Assembly (NCBI RefSeq): GCF_018739865.1
Contig: NZ_JADOER010000008.1
Span: forward strand, 107,128-171,127
Reading direction: 5' to 3'
Length of the DNA stretch: 64,000 nt
Source of the DNA: Leptothoe kymatousa TAU-MAC 1615
GTDB lineage: Bacteria; Cyanobacteriota; Cyanobacteriia; Phormidesmidales; Phormidesmidaceae
Shown here piece after piece: positions 37,848 to 46,865 of the stretch. Both the position numbers and the translations under genes were made by a program. The notes under the pieces were generated by a model, which did no database searches, had not been told where the DNA came from, and saw only the letters and a program-made list of their open reading frames with translations. The first letter of the stretch is position 1, and each line of letters starts with the position of its first letter.

Positions 37848-39961
37848 TGAAACCAATGAAGCACATGTCTAAACTTGTGGGAACAGCTGCGTTGGCCATG
37901 ACTCTGCCACTGGTTGCCCAGGGGGCTATGGTCCGGGGGGCTATGGCCCAGGAGGCTATGGCCCAGGAAATTGAAGTGACTATCCCCTATTCGGTCATTG
38001 TGAATTCTGCTGCCGATGGTGAAGTGCGTCCCGATGATGCCCTCACCCTGCGCGAGGCGATTGAGGTGGTCAATGGCACGTTGCCGGTCACTGAGCTAAG
38101 TGTGGCGGAGCGTGCCCGGGTGACGCCGGCTTCTAGTCCGGTGATTAACTTTAGTTTGTCGGGGGATACCACCATTGCCCTGGCGGCGCCACTGCCGCCG
38201 ATCATGGCCGCAGGAACTTTGGTGGATGGTACTAGCCAGCCAGGCTATGGTCCCGTTTCCACCACCGACACCATGGTGACGCCGGTGCCCACCCCGGTGG
38301 TCGCTCTGACGGTGGCCAACGGGGCTGAAGTCCCCCGGGGATTGGCGATTACTGCGGATGAAGTGACGGTGCGCGGGTTAAGTTTTTATGGCTTTTCCAC
38401 TCGCCATCGTTCTACCCAGACTACGCCCCCTGCTGATATTTTTATCTCCCATCTAGCGCCCCCCATTGATGCGGGTTTGCCCGACCCTCCGGGATGGAAA
38501 ACCCTGCGCCCCGATGACGAGTCAGATGCTCCGGTGGGTGTGGTGGTCGAAGACAACTGGTTAGGAATGTCCCCATCGGGTCAAATGCCTTCGGAAGAGC
38601 AGATGTCTGCCCTGGGGGTATTTGTGTTTAATGGTATCGATACGGTCATTCAGCGTAACCGCATTGAGTTCCATGAGGGCAGCGGCATTATTACCGGTGC
38701 CCGGGCCCTGGGCATGGATGTGACTGAAAATACTATGCGCACTAACGGTGTGGCGGGTATTCCCGACGGCATTCGTTTGGATGGCAACATTGACGGCACA
38801 GAAATCTACGGCAACCTGATGTGTGGCACCGACGGCAGCGGTGTGTTTATGTTTAAGCCGGAGGGGTCTGCCCGCATCTATAACAACGACATTCGCTTTA
38901 ATGGTCGTCGGTTTCGTCGGGCCGCGGTATACCTGATGGGCAGCGGCCACGAGGTGACTGAAAATGTGATTCAGCATCAGCCGGGACCCGGTGTGGCCAT
39001 TGCCTCCTATCCTCGCAACGAAGGCAACATCATCCGCGACAACAGCTTTTCGGCGTTAGACGGTCTTAGCGTTGATCTGGGCTTTAATGACGACACTGGA
39101 ATTCAAGATTTTCAGCGGACCGATGGGCCTAATCCGCCCCGTAATTCGCCCATGCGTCGTCGGGATACGGCAAATGGTGCGGTCAATGCCCCGGAATTTG
39201 ATGACTATGTTTTTCCCATGGACGGTGGCAAGACTGTGCTTAGCGGCGTTGCCGATCCGGGCGCAACCGTTGATATCTATACCGTGGTGGACCGTACAGG
39301 ATATTACGGGGCACTAAATCAGTATGTGGCCACGGTGGCGGCCGATGATACGGGCAGCTTTAGTGTGGAATTGGATGCGCCAGATGGCACCTTGGTAAGT
39401 GCGATCGCAACCGACGAAATGTATGGCACCTCCGAACCGTCTGCCATTACTGCGGTGGGCACCCTGGGCGATGGCCCCACCAGCTCTGCTATGCCCAGCT
39501 GCGCCATTGCCCAAGCGCCGCCGCCAGAGCCAGAACCAGAACCGGAGCAACCTCCAGAGCAAGTGATTTTGCGCATTCCCCGCAACATTCACTTTGCCCT
39601 CGACAAATCCAACATTACCCCTGAAGCCGCTGCCATTATGGATGGCATTATTGCCGTCCTCCAGGAATATCCATTTATCACCGTCGAGTTGCAGGGGCAC
39701 ACCGACCCCCGTGCCAGCGACGCCTATAACCAGGCCTTGGGTGAACGCCGTGCTTTGGCGGCAAGGAACTACCTATTGCAACAAGGCATTGCCGCCGAGC
39801 GAATGCGCATTCGCTCCTTTGGTGAAACGCAACGGGTCTCTAGCGGAAGTGGACGCATTGACTATGCCCGAGATCGCCGTACTGAGTTTATCTTCACCGA
39901 TACTCGCGGCCTCGACATCATTTACGAAAATCTGGAAACCGATCTGCAGATTGAACCGTAA
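37847..39961 (+). CDS. CSLREL / beta-helix protein with C-terminal OmpA domain (surface operon gene 3)
   Basis: Signal peptide, then a CSLREL-type opening (DDALTLREAIEVVNG). Right-handed beta-helix-like repeats with many N and G turns follow (NRIEFHEGSGIITGARA, ENTMRTNGVAGIPDG, NNDIRFNGRRF). An Ig-like domain comes next (LSGVADPGATVDIYTVVD), then a proline/glutamate linker (PPPEPEPEPEQPPEQ, about 558-572). The OmpA peptidoglycan-binding domain is complete: IHFALDKSNITPEA, ELQGHTDPRAS, NQALGERRALAARNYL, SFGETQRV, DRRTEF. OmpA domains bind diaminopimelate in peptidoglycan, so this protein likely anchors a surface structure to the wall. The start overlaps the barrel gene stop (TAATG). Confidence 0.82.
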   Translation: MKPMKHMSKLVGTAALAMTLPLVAQGAMVRGAMAQEAMAQEIEVTIPYSVIVNSAADGEVRPDDALTLREAIEVVNGTLPVTELSVAERARVTPASSPVINFSLSGDTTIALAAPLPPIMAAGTLVDGTSQPGYGPVSTTDTMVTPVPTPVVALTVANGAEVPRGLAITADEVTVRGLSFYGFSTRHRSTQTTPPADIFISHLAPPIDAGLPDPPGWKTLRPDDESDAPVGVVVEDNWLGMSPSGQMPSEEQMSALGVFVFNGIDTVIQRNRIEFHEGSGIITGARALGMDVTENTMRTNGVAGIPDGIRLDGNIDGTEIYGNLMCGTDGSGVFMFKPEGSARIYNNDIRFNGRRFRRAAVYLMGSGHEVTENVIQHQPGPGVAIASYPRNEGNIIRDNSFSALDGLSVDLGFNDDTGIQDFQRTDGPNPPRNSPMRRRDTANGAVNAPEFDDYVFPMDGGKTVLSGVADPGATVDIYTVVDRTGYYGALNQYVATVAADDTGSFSVELDAPDGTLVSAIATDEMYGTSEPSAITAVGTLGDGPTSSAMPSCAIAQAPPPEPEPEPEQPPEQVILRIPRNIHFALDKSNITPEAAAIMDGIIAVLQEYPFITVELQGHTDPRASDAYNQALGERRALAARNYLLQQGIAAERMRIRSFGETQRVSSGSGRIDYARDRRTEFIFTDTRGLDIIYENLETDLQIEP
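37921..37965. repeat. Three 15-bp units at the signal-peptidase site
   Basis: GGGGGCTATGGTCCG, GGGGGCTATGGCCCA and GGAGGCTATGGCCCA at 37921-37935, 37936-37950 and 37951-37965. They encode GAMVR, GAMAQ and EAMAQ, so the A-M-A cleavage region is duplicated. Confidence 0.85.
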
Positions 39962-40012
39962 CCCTATCCGTTATCTCTCCCTATTGCCGTCACCTTTACT
40001 AGGACTTAAGCG

Positions 40013-43000
40013 ATGAAACGCTTGCTCAAAAAAATAATTAAAAAACAGTTCGGCGCCACCGCATCTCCAAAGTTGGCTACTCCTAAGAACGTTTTCGCTG
40101 CCTCGGCTTTAACCGCCGCCACCCTAAGTCTGGTTACGGGGCGTTCGGCTCAAGCATTTTCCATTTTTCCAGTGGATCTAAGCACCTACGGAGATGGGGT
40201 TACCAATGAAGAGCTGACCGTAACCGACCAATTTGGTAACGAAGCGTTCGTCAACTTCGATTGGACCTTTCCCGCCGGCACCCTCAATGCCCTCCGCCCA
40301 GCCACCTTTCTCACAGGTGGTTTTGAAGGGGGGAGTTCCCTAGAGGTCATTTATGACCCGAGAACCATCGCTGAGGAAGTAAATCTCGATATCACCTTTG
40401 CCAATGGCGTAACCGGTGCCCCCGCAGCGGTGGAACGGGCGCGTCTAATTGTGCTGGATATTGACAGAGATAACTCCAACACCTGGCAGGACTTGATCGA
40501 GTTGGGCGGTAGTGTTGCCCCCAATGTCACCCTGGCGACCCAGGCTTCCAATCCCCTAGGCGTATCGCCAGAGATAGCCGCTCAAATTAACGGCATTCCC
40601 CTGGGTATTGACCAGCCCAACGGTGGTAATGCGCCGGGGTTAGCTATTCTGAGCGACTACACCGTATTTGTTGACAATCTTGCCAATCAATTTATCGGTG
40701 TTTACAATCCCAGGTCCCTAGATGCCCGGTTGCAAAACTCCACCGATCCGTTAACCACAGAGTTTGACCCTAAACCCACCGGGACTGCCGCTGTGAACCC
40801 CGCCAATAGTTTGCCAGAGGGAGGTTTAAACGCACCACCGGCAACGGGGGTGGAAGCCAATAATGCCAGCCCTGAAGGTACGATTACGGCTGACTATATC
40901 GGCTCTGGCGGTGCCCCGGTGAACAACCTGAGCCTGGTCTATGGCAATGGTCCGGCATCCCCCAGTCTGGCGGTCAATGGCCCCGGTACCGCTGGGTTTG
41001 TAAACAACCCGAATGACAACAACGGTGGTCCGCTATCCCACGGTATCGGCCTCTATACAGTATTTATCGTTCCTGGGGTTATCGGCACGGCCAAGAACGC
41101 GTCTGCGCCGGTTCAGGTGGGTAATACTACAGCCTATAACGTCACCTATACCGTTAACGTTGAAAACTTGGGAGCCAGCACCCCCCTAACAGATGTGCAG
41201 GCTACGGATAATCTCGTCAACACGTTTCAAGGGGCGACAGACTTTACCGTCTCTAACGTTACCCTGGTGTCGGGGAATTTGACCCCCAACCCCAACTTCA
41301 ACGGTAACACTGACCAAAATTTATTTGTGGCTGGCGGTACCCTCGCTCCGGGGGCATCTGCTGTGATGCAGTATACGGTTACCCTCGACACCGCATCGCC
41401 AGATATTAACTCCAATGTCCAATACGACAATACGGTGATTGCCGCCGGTACCACCCCCATTGGGCTGCGGATTACAGATACTTCAGACGACGATTCCACC
41501 ATTGGGCCGAACGATCCGCCGGATCCAGATCCCAATAACAACGGTGATCCGGGGGATCCAGGGGAAGATACGCCCACCCCGGTGACGTTGCCAGTTCCCC
41601 CCGTTAACCTCAACCCCAACATCAACGTGGCGGAGGAAGTCTTCAACATAGATGTTGATCCCACAACGGGGCCTGCGCCTACTTTTCCCGATAACACAGC
41701 CCGGGTTTCCTATCGAGTTCGGGTGCAAAATACCGGTGATGAGCGGTTAACCAATGTCACCCTCACCAACGACTTTACCCCCACCTTTGATAGCGATAAT
41801 CGCGGTGGTTCGGGGCCAGATACGGGGTTTGAAATTGTCTCGGTTACCCGCACGGCTGGTACCGAGACCGAGGGCGCTATTGAGCCTAACGCCGCCTATA
41901 ACGGTGGTGACAGCGTTGATAGCGGCGGTGTTGGTGGCGCTGCAGACAACCCTACTTTGGCCCAGGGTGGCATCTTGAACCCTGGTGAGTTCACCGAATA
42001 CGAGATTCTTGTTGACGTCGATACCACCGGGAATGGTGAGACCCTAGTTAGGGAACTACCTGGACCGTTTGATAACTTCACCACGGCGACTGGTGTGGGC
42101 ACCGACCTTACCACTCCATCGGGGACAACCGTCACTGATATTTCCAACGATATTGGTAGCTTTGGCACCTTAGAAGCCGCCCTGAACCCGGATGGTGATC
42201 CGGCCAACGGCGGTAGCAGCGTTGATGGGGCTCCCCCCGTTGCGGGCGATCCTGAAAATATTCCCACCCCCGTTAGCATTCCGTTAACCACCGACCCTCG
42301 CATCAATATTTCTGAGCGAGTAATCAGTAATGTCTTTGAACCGACGGGCACCTATGGCGTTAACACCGGTCGGGTAACCTACCGTATTCGTGTGCAAAAC
42401 ACGGGCGATGAAGACCTGCAAAATGTCTTGGTAACCAATGACTTTACCGACACCTTTGACAATAGCGATCGCGGCGGCTCTGGCCTCGACACCGGCTTTG
42501 AAATTGTGTCATCCTCATTTGTCAACGGTGTCAACCTGCCCGTGAATCCCACCTATGACGGTGGTGACACGGTGGAGAACGGCGCGGGACCGAACGGTGC
42601 CAACGATGACAATCTGATCGATCCCACCAGCGCTACCCGAGACCTAGCCGTGGGTGAATTTAGCGAATACGACGTCGTTGTAGATGTGGATCTCACCGAC
42701 AACGGTGAAACCCTAATTAGTGCCTTACCGGGTCCCTATGACAACTTCTCTAGAACTGAAGGTGTCGGCGTCATTTCTGGTGACACCGTTAGGGATGTTT
42801 CCAACGACGCCACTGACTTTAATAACGATTTAGAGGCGGCATTGAACCCCGCTGGCGGCGATCCTGATGGTGGTGGCACCACAGATCCTGAGACTCCCCC
42901 CGAGCCATCAACAACGCCAGCGGATGAAAACGTGCCCACACCGGTACAGCTAAGTCCGGTGCCGCTGATCAACGTATCTGAAGAAGTCGTAGGTACCCCT

Positions 43001-45490
43001 GAACTCAATCCAGCGGGGGGTGCATTTGGCGCCAACACAGGCCGCGTTATCTATCGCATCCGGGTGCAAAACACCGGTTCCGACGATCTAAACAATGTCA
43101 CCCTGGTTAACGACTTCACCGAAACCTTCGACAATGGTTTGCGAGGTGGGTCTGGGGCAGACAACGGTTTTGAAATTGTTTCGGTCACTGAGTTGACCGG
43201 CACTGGCCAGACGCCAAATGCCCCCAACGCCACCTATGACGGTGGTGATAGCGATGCCACTAACGATGTCGGTCCTGGATTGGCCGATGACAATCAGCTG
43301 CTGACAAACGGATCACTGGCGGTTGGTGAATTTAGCGAGTACGAGATTGTAGTCGATGTTGATCTCACCGATGATGGTGAAACCTTAACCACAGCAACCC
43401 CTGGACCGTTTGATAACAGCACTACTGCTCGGGGTACAGGCATTACTTCCGGCATTGGGGTGGTGGATGTTTCCAACGATCGCACCTTGGCTAATGCGCC
43501 GACTCTAGAAGATGCGCTGAATCCAGACGGTGGTTCCACAACGGGTGGGGCGGAAATTGGCACACCGGCAAATAATCCACCAACGGCCCCTGCCGTAGGG
43601 ACTCCTGAGAATATTGCTACGCCGGTGAACTTCCCACTGCAGCGTCCATTGATTAACGTGGCAGAGCAGGTGTTTGACACCACGCTCAACCCCACCGATG
43701 GTCCAACGGCCACATTCCCTGGTAATACGGCCCGTTTGTCCTACCGCATTCGGGTACAAAACACCGGCGACGAGCGGTTGACCAATGTCACCCTGACCAA
43801 TGACTTTACCCCCACCTTTGATAGCGATGATCGCGGTGGTTCGGGGCCAGACACAGGCTTTGAAATTGTTTCGGTAACCCGGTCTGACGGTAACGAAACC
43901 GAGGGCGCTATTGAGCCTAATGCCAACTACAACGGAGGTGACAGCGTCGATAGTGGTGGTGCTGGTGGTGCTGCGGATGACGCCACCCTGGCCCAGGGCG
44001 GCATCTTGAATCCTGGTGAGTTCACCGAATACGAGATTCTTGTGGATGTGGACACCACCGGCAATGGAGAAACCCTGGTCAGGGCATTACCTGGTCCATT
44101 CGATAACTTCACAACAGCCACCGGTGTGGGGACAGACCTGACTACGCCATCGGGACTAACGGTGACGGATATTTCTAATGATATCGGTAGCTTTGGCAGT
44201 CTCGAAGAGGCCCTGAACCCTCCGGGCGGCTCCCCGGATGGTGGTGTTACGCCGGATCCCAATCTCCCTGCTAACGATCCTGCTAACGAAAATGTGCCAA
44301 CCCAGGCAGACATCATTCTCACTCCTGAGATTTCAGTGATTGAGCGCATTGATGATAGCCGGACTGAGGTGGGTGGTGATATCCCAGGGGCTACATTTGG
44401 CGACAGCAATGTTCGTTTGGTGTATCAGGTTGTGGTTCGCAATATTGGTGTGGAGGATCTGCAAAATGTGGAGCTCACCAATAGCTTTACCGATACCTTC
44501 GGTGTGTTGGGTAGTGGTGCGACGGATGACTATACCATCGTCGGTCCGCCCACATTTGTGAGCGGGGCAACGACGGTACCGGTCAATCCAGCCTTTGATG
44601 GCAGCGGTGATTTGCGCTTGGCAGGCGATCCAGCCGATCCAGCTAGCGTTCTCAACACGGGCGAGTTTGCCGTTTATGAGATTTTGGTGGATGTGAATAC
44701 GGCTGGTAGTACGGTGGCTCCTAATTTACCTGGCCCCTATGACAACCAGACTATTGCCACCGGTATCGGTGTGGGCTCCCAGGAGACCACGACGGATCTG
44801 TCAAACGACATTAATCCATTCCCCGCTGGTGGTACGACACCGGATCCCACCACCAGCGACCCGAATGGTAACTCGGAAGCGAATGAAGCGGATGAAAATG
44901 TCCCCACACCGGCTTTGTTGGGGTCTGACCTGCGGTTGGTGAAACGGATTACCCAGGTGATTCGCAATGGTCAGTCTGTGAATATTGCAGGCATTAATGA
45001 GTTTACGGACCAGCCTGGGGCTGAAGATGACAATGAGTTGGCGACTTCCACGAGGGAGAACCTGCCCCTAGGTGTATTCGAAGTGTTGGATACCCTACAG
45101 TCTGGTGATGAAGTGGAATATACGGTCTACTTCTTCAACCGTGGCAGTGTCCAGGCCGCTAATGTGGAGATGTGTGATGAACTGCAGGTGGTGTCTGGCA
45201 TCGGCACTATTTTGCAGCCTGCATCATTGGAACTGGCCTCACCGGTTCCCTTTGCCTCTAGCAACACCCTCGACTTTGATGGCACGAGCACGTTGCTATT
45301 CCCTCAGGCTCCATTGGCCCCATTGGCTGCGTCCTGTACCTCGTTCCCGGGCAGTTTCCCTTCGGGTAATCCTGCCGGTGGCTTAGGTGTGGGCGTCGGT
45401 GGCGGTGTTGTCGTCGGTGGCCCTGATCTGGGTCTAGATGTGGATGCCGGTAGCGTGGGTGCCTTCCGCTTCCGGGTGAATGTGCAATAG
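40013..45490 (+). CDS. Giant DUF11-repeat surface protein, 1825 aa (surface operon gene 4)
   Basis: Signal sequence with a basic start (KRLLKKIIKKQFG) and hydrophobic core before GRSAQAF. The first 370 residues are a unique N-terminal domain. A first DUF11 domain (YTVNVENLGASTPLTDVQA) follows, then five long modules of about 225 residues each. Each module begins INV(A/S)E or similar, contains (R/Y)IRVQNTGDE.L.NV..TNDFT.TFD and GGSG..TGFEIVS, an EFTEYEI(L/V)VDVD step and a closing PTPV. Modules start near 41621, 42301, 42968, 43652 and 44329. A final domain carries VEYTVYFFNRGSVQAANVEMCDEL. The end is glycine-rich (GVGVGGGVVVGG). No SLH, LPXTG or PEP-CTERM anchor is seen. Starts 51 bp after the OmpA gene. 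Confidence 0.83.
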   Translation: MKRLLKKIIKKQFGATASPKLATPKNVFAASALTAATLSLVTGRSAQAFSIFPVDLSTYGDGVTNEELTVTDQFGNEAFVNFDWTFPAGTLNALRPATFLTGGFEGGSSLEVIYDPRTIAEEVNLDITFANGVTGAPAAVERARLIVLDIDRDNSNTWQDLIELGGSVAPNVTLATQASNPLGVSPEIAAQINGIPLGIDQPNGGNAPGLAILSDYTVFVDNLANQFIGVYNPRSLDARLQNSTDPLTTEFDPKPTGTAAVNPANSLPEGGLNAPPATGVEANNASPEGTITADYIGSGGAPVNNLSLVYGNGPASPSLAVNGPGTAGFVNNPNDNNGGPLSHGIGLYTVFIVPGVIGTAKNASAPVQVGNTTAYNVTYTVNVENLGASTPLTDVQATDNLVNTFQGATDFTVSNVTLVSGNLTPNPNFNGNTDQNLFVAGGTLAPGASAVMQYTVTLDTASPDINSNVQYDNTVIAAGTTPIGLRITDTSDDDSTIGPNDPPDPDPNNNGDPGDPGEDTPTPVTLPVPPVNLNPNINVAEEVFNIDVDPTTGPAPTFPDNTARVSYRVRVQNTGDERLTNVTLTNDFTPTFDSDNRGGSGPDTGFEIVSVTRTAGTETEGAIEPNAAYNGGDSVDSGGVGGAADNPTLAQGGILNPGEFTEYEILVDVDTTGNGETLVRELPGPFDNFTTATGVGTDLTTPSGTTVTDISNDIGSFGTLEAALNPDGDPANGGSSVDGAPPVAGDPENIPTPVSIPLTTDPRINISERVISNVFEPTGTYGVNTGRVTYRIRVQNTGDEDLQNVLVTNDFTDTFDNSDRGGSGLDTGFEIVSSSFVNGVNLPVNPTYDGGDTVENGAGPNGANDDNLIDPTSATRDLAVGEFSEYDVVVDVDLTDNGETLISALPGPYDNFSRTEGVGVISGDTVRDVSNDATDFNNDLEAALNPAGGDPDGGGTTDPETPPEPSTTPADENVPTPVQLSPVPLINVSEEVVGTPELNPAGGAFGANTGRVIYRIRVQNTGSDDLNNVTLVNDFTETFDNGLRGGSGADNGFEIVSVTELTGTGQTPNAPNATYDGGDSDATNDVGPGLADDNQLLTNGSLAVGEFSEYEIVVDVDLTDDGETLTTATPGPFDNSTTARGTGITSGIGVVDVSNDRTLANAPTLEDALNPDGGSTTGGAEIGTPANNPPTAPAVGTPENIATPVNFPLQRPLINVAEQVFDTTLNPTDGPTATFPGNTARLSYRIRVQNTGDERLTNVTLTNDFTPTFDSDDRGGSGPDTGFEIVSVTRSDGNETEGAIEPNANYNGGDSVDSGGAGGAADDATLAQGGILNPGEFTEYEILVDVDTTGNGETLVRALPGPFDNFTTATGVGTDLTTPSGLTVTDISNDIGSFGSLEEALNPPGGSPDGGVTPDPNLPANDPANENVPTQADIILTPEISVIERIDDSRTEVGGDIPGATFGDSNVRLVYQVVVRNIGVEDLQNVELTNSFTDTFGVLGSGATDDYTIVGPPTFVSGATTVPVNPAFDGSGDLRLAGDPADPASVLNTGEFAVYEILVDVNTAGSTVAPNLPGPYDNQTIATGIGVGSQETTTDLSNDINPFPAGGTTPDPTTSDPNGNSEANEADENVPTPALLGSDLRLVKRITQVIRNGQSVNIAGINEFTDQPGAEDDNELATSTRENLPLGVFEVLDTLQSGDEVEYTVYFFNRGSVQAANVEMCDELQVVSGIGTILQPASLELASPVPFASSNTLDFDGTSTLLFPQAPLAPLAASCTSFPGSFPSGNPAGGLGVGVGGGVVVGGPDLGLDVDAGSVGAFRFRVNVQ
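41621..44900. repeat. Five about 675-bp protein-coding DUF11 modules
   Basis: Start-to-start distances are about 680, 667, 684 and 677 bp. Modules 1 (41621) and 4 (43652) are by far the most similar pair, with long identical stretches (e.g. DNA encoding GGSGPDTGFEIVSVTR and GILNPGEFTEYEILVDVDTT), although two diverged modules lie between them. Confidence 0.85.
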
Positions 45491-45523
45491 CGAGTTGGGT
45501 ATCAAAACGCGATTCTAGCTTGA

Positions 45524-45554
45524 AAAAGTGGGCCAGATTATCTGGCCCACTTTT
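45524..45554 (+). terminator. Intrinsic terminator ending the surface-protein operon
   Basis: AAAAGTGGGCCAGA (45524-45537) pairs perfectly with 45541-45554 across a TTA loop; TTTT at the end of the stem is followed by CGTTATG. It lies 34 bp after the giant gene's stop. Confidence 0.92.
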
Positions 45555-45596
45555 CGTTATGTTAGGGCGAGTATGTAATGCAGGTGTCCTAATACG

Positions 45597-46766
45597 ATGA
45601 GCTGGGGCAATAAAATTTTAGTCTGTGGCTTTTATGGCTATCACAACCTGGGGGATGAGGCCATGCTCAAGGGCCTATGCCATTGGTTGCGGCGCTGCGG
45701 TTGTGGGTTGCCTTTGACGGTGTATTCCAAGGATCCGGCAGATACTGGGCTGCGCCATGGGGTGGGGGTTTTGGATAATCGCTATGCGCCTAGACGACGG
45801 GCCCAGGTGGAAAAATGGCTGCGCCATCGGTGGGCGATCGCAACCCATCGGTTTTTTATTTTAGGGGGGGGCGATCTACTGCGGGATGCTCCAGATCGCG
45901 ATGTGGCCGGGGAATGGCTGCAGCCCTTGGAACGGGCAATCCAGGCGGGTAAACGCACCCTGGTGCTGGGCATTAGCGTAGGCAAACTGTGGCGACCAGA
46001 GACTAAAGCCCGCATCAAACAGGCACTGCAGCAGGTGAACTTAATTGCCGTGCGAGATCACGCCTCCTGCCAGCGGTTGGTGGAGTTAGGCCTCACTCCA
46101 CGATCAATCTATGTGATGAGCGATCTGGCCCTGGAAGCGGTGGTGCCTGCGGACCGACGCGGCGATGGTGGCGGCGGCCCCCATATCGGCATTTCGGTCC
46201 GCCCGGTGGCTGGCCGCAATGGACAGTCCAGCGATGCTGATTTTTACCAACAGCTGGCTAACCTGGCGGATACCTTGGTGGAAACCCATGGCGCCACCGT
46301 GCATCTTTTCCCCTTCCAAGCCTATCCTGACGATTTTCGTCAACGACATCTCCCCCCCGTGGACGACGAAACCGCCATTGCTGAGGTGGTGCGTCGCAGT
46401 CGCTATTGCGATCGCTTGCGCCCCTTACCCCGCATCGCCTCCCTAGACGACTTGAATCACCGCATTAGTCAGTTGGATGTGATGGTGGGGACCCGGCTCC
46501 ATGCCGTGATTCTGGCCGCAGGGCTGGGGGTGCCGGTGGTTGCCATTGAATATGCGCCCAAGGTCAGTGGGTTTATGGCCGCCATCCAGCAGACAAGGTG
46601 GACCCTTGCCCTAGAGGACTTTACCGCCCCCAAAGCCCTAGACCTGATCGATGCCATTTTGTCCGATTCAGTGGCTGTCAGGCAGCGGTTAAATCAATCG
46701 GTCCAAACCTATCGCACCTCGATGGCGCCAGTGGATCAGGCATTGCAGCAGGTATTGTTGATGTAA
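45597..46766 (+). CDS. csaB: CsaB-like polysaccharide pyruvyl transferase
   Basis: Adds pyruvate ketals from phosphoenolpyruvate to cell-surface polysaccharide. In Gram-positives CsaB makes the wall polymer that S-layer-homology domains bind; in cyanobacteria the target is less clear. The N-terminus KILVCGFYGYHNLGDEAML and the C-terminal histidine motif VMVGTRLHAVILAAGLGVPV are family hallmarks. FFILGGGDLLRDA is also conserved. 389 residues. It begins 43 bp after the surface-operon terminator on the same strand and opens the glycan region. Confidence 0.88.
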   Translation: MSWGNKILVCGFYGYHNLGDEAMLKGLCHWLRRCGCGLPLTVYSKDPADTGLRHGVGVLDNRYAPRRRAQVEKWLRHRWAIATHRFFILGGGDLLRDAPDRDVAGEWLQPLERAIQAGKRTLVLGISVGKLWRPETKARIKQALQQVNLIAVRDHASCQRLVELGLTPRSIYVMSDLALEAVVPADRRGDGGGGPHIGISVRPVAGRNGQSSDADFYQQLANLADTLVETHGATVHLFPFQAYPDDFRQRHLPPVDDETAIAEVVRRSRYCDRLRPLPRIASLDDLNHRISQLDVMVGTRLHAVILAAGLGVPVVAIEYAPKVSGFMAAIQQTRWTLALEDFTAPKALDLIDAILSDSVAVRQRLNQSVQTYRTSMAPVDQALQQVLLM

Positions 46767-46865
46767 ATATTCTAGATGGGTAACTTAGATCAAAGGGGTG
46801 TTGGCAGCTTTTATCAGTTGCGTCTGTTTGCCGATGGCGTATTCAATATTTCTATTTAAATTTTT

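Noticed and set aside
40013..45490. S-layer protein
   Set aside because: No SLH domain; repeats are DUF11 Ig-like, so an S-layer identity is unsupported.
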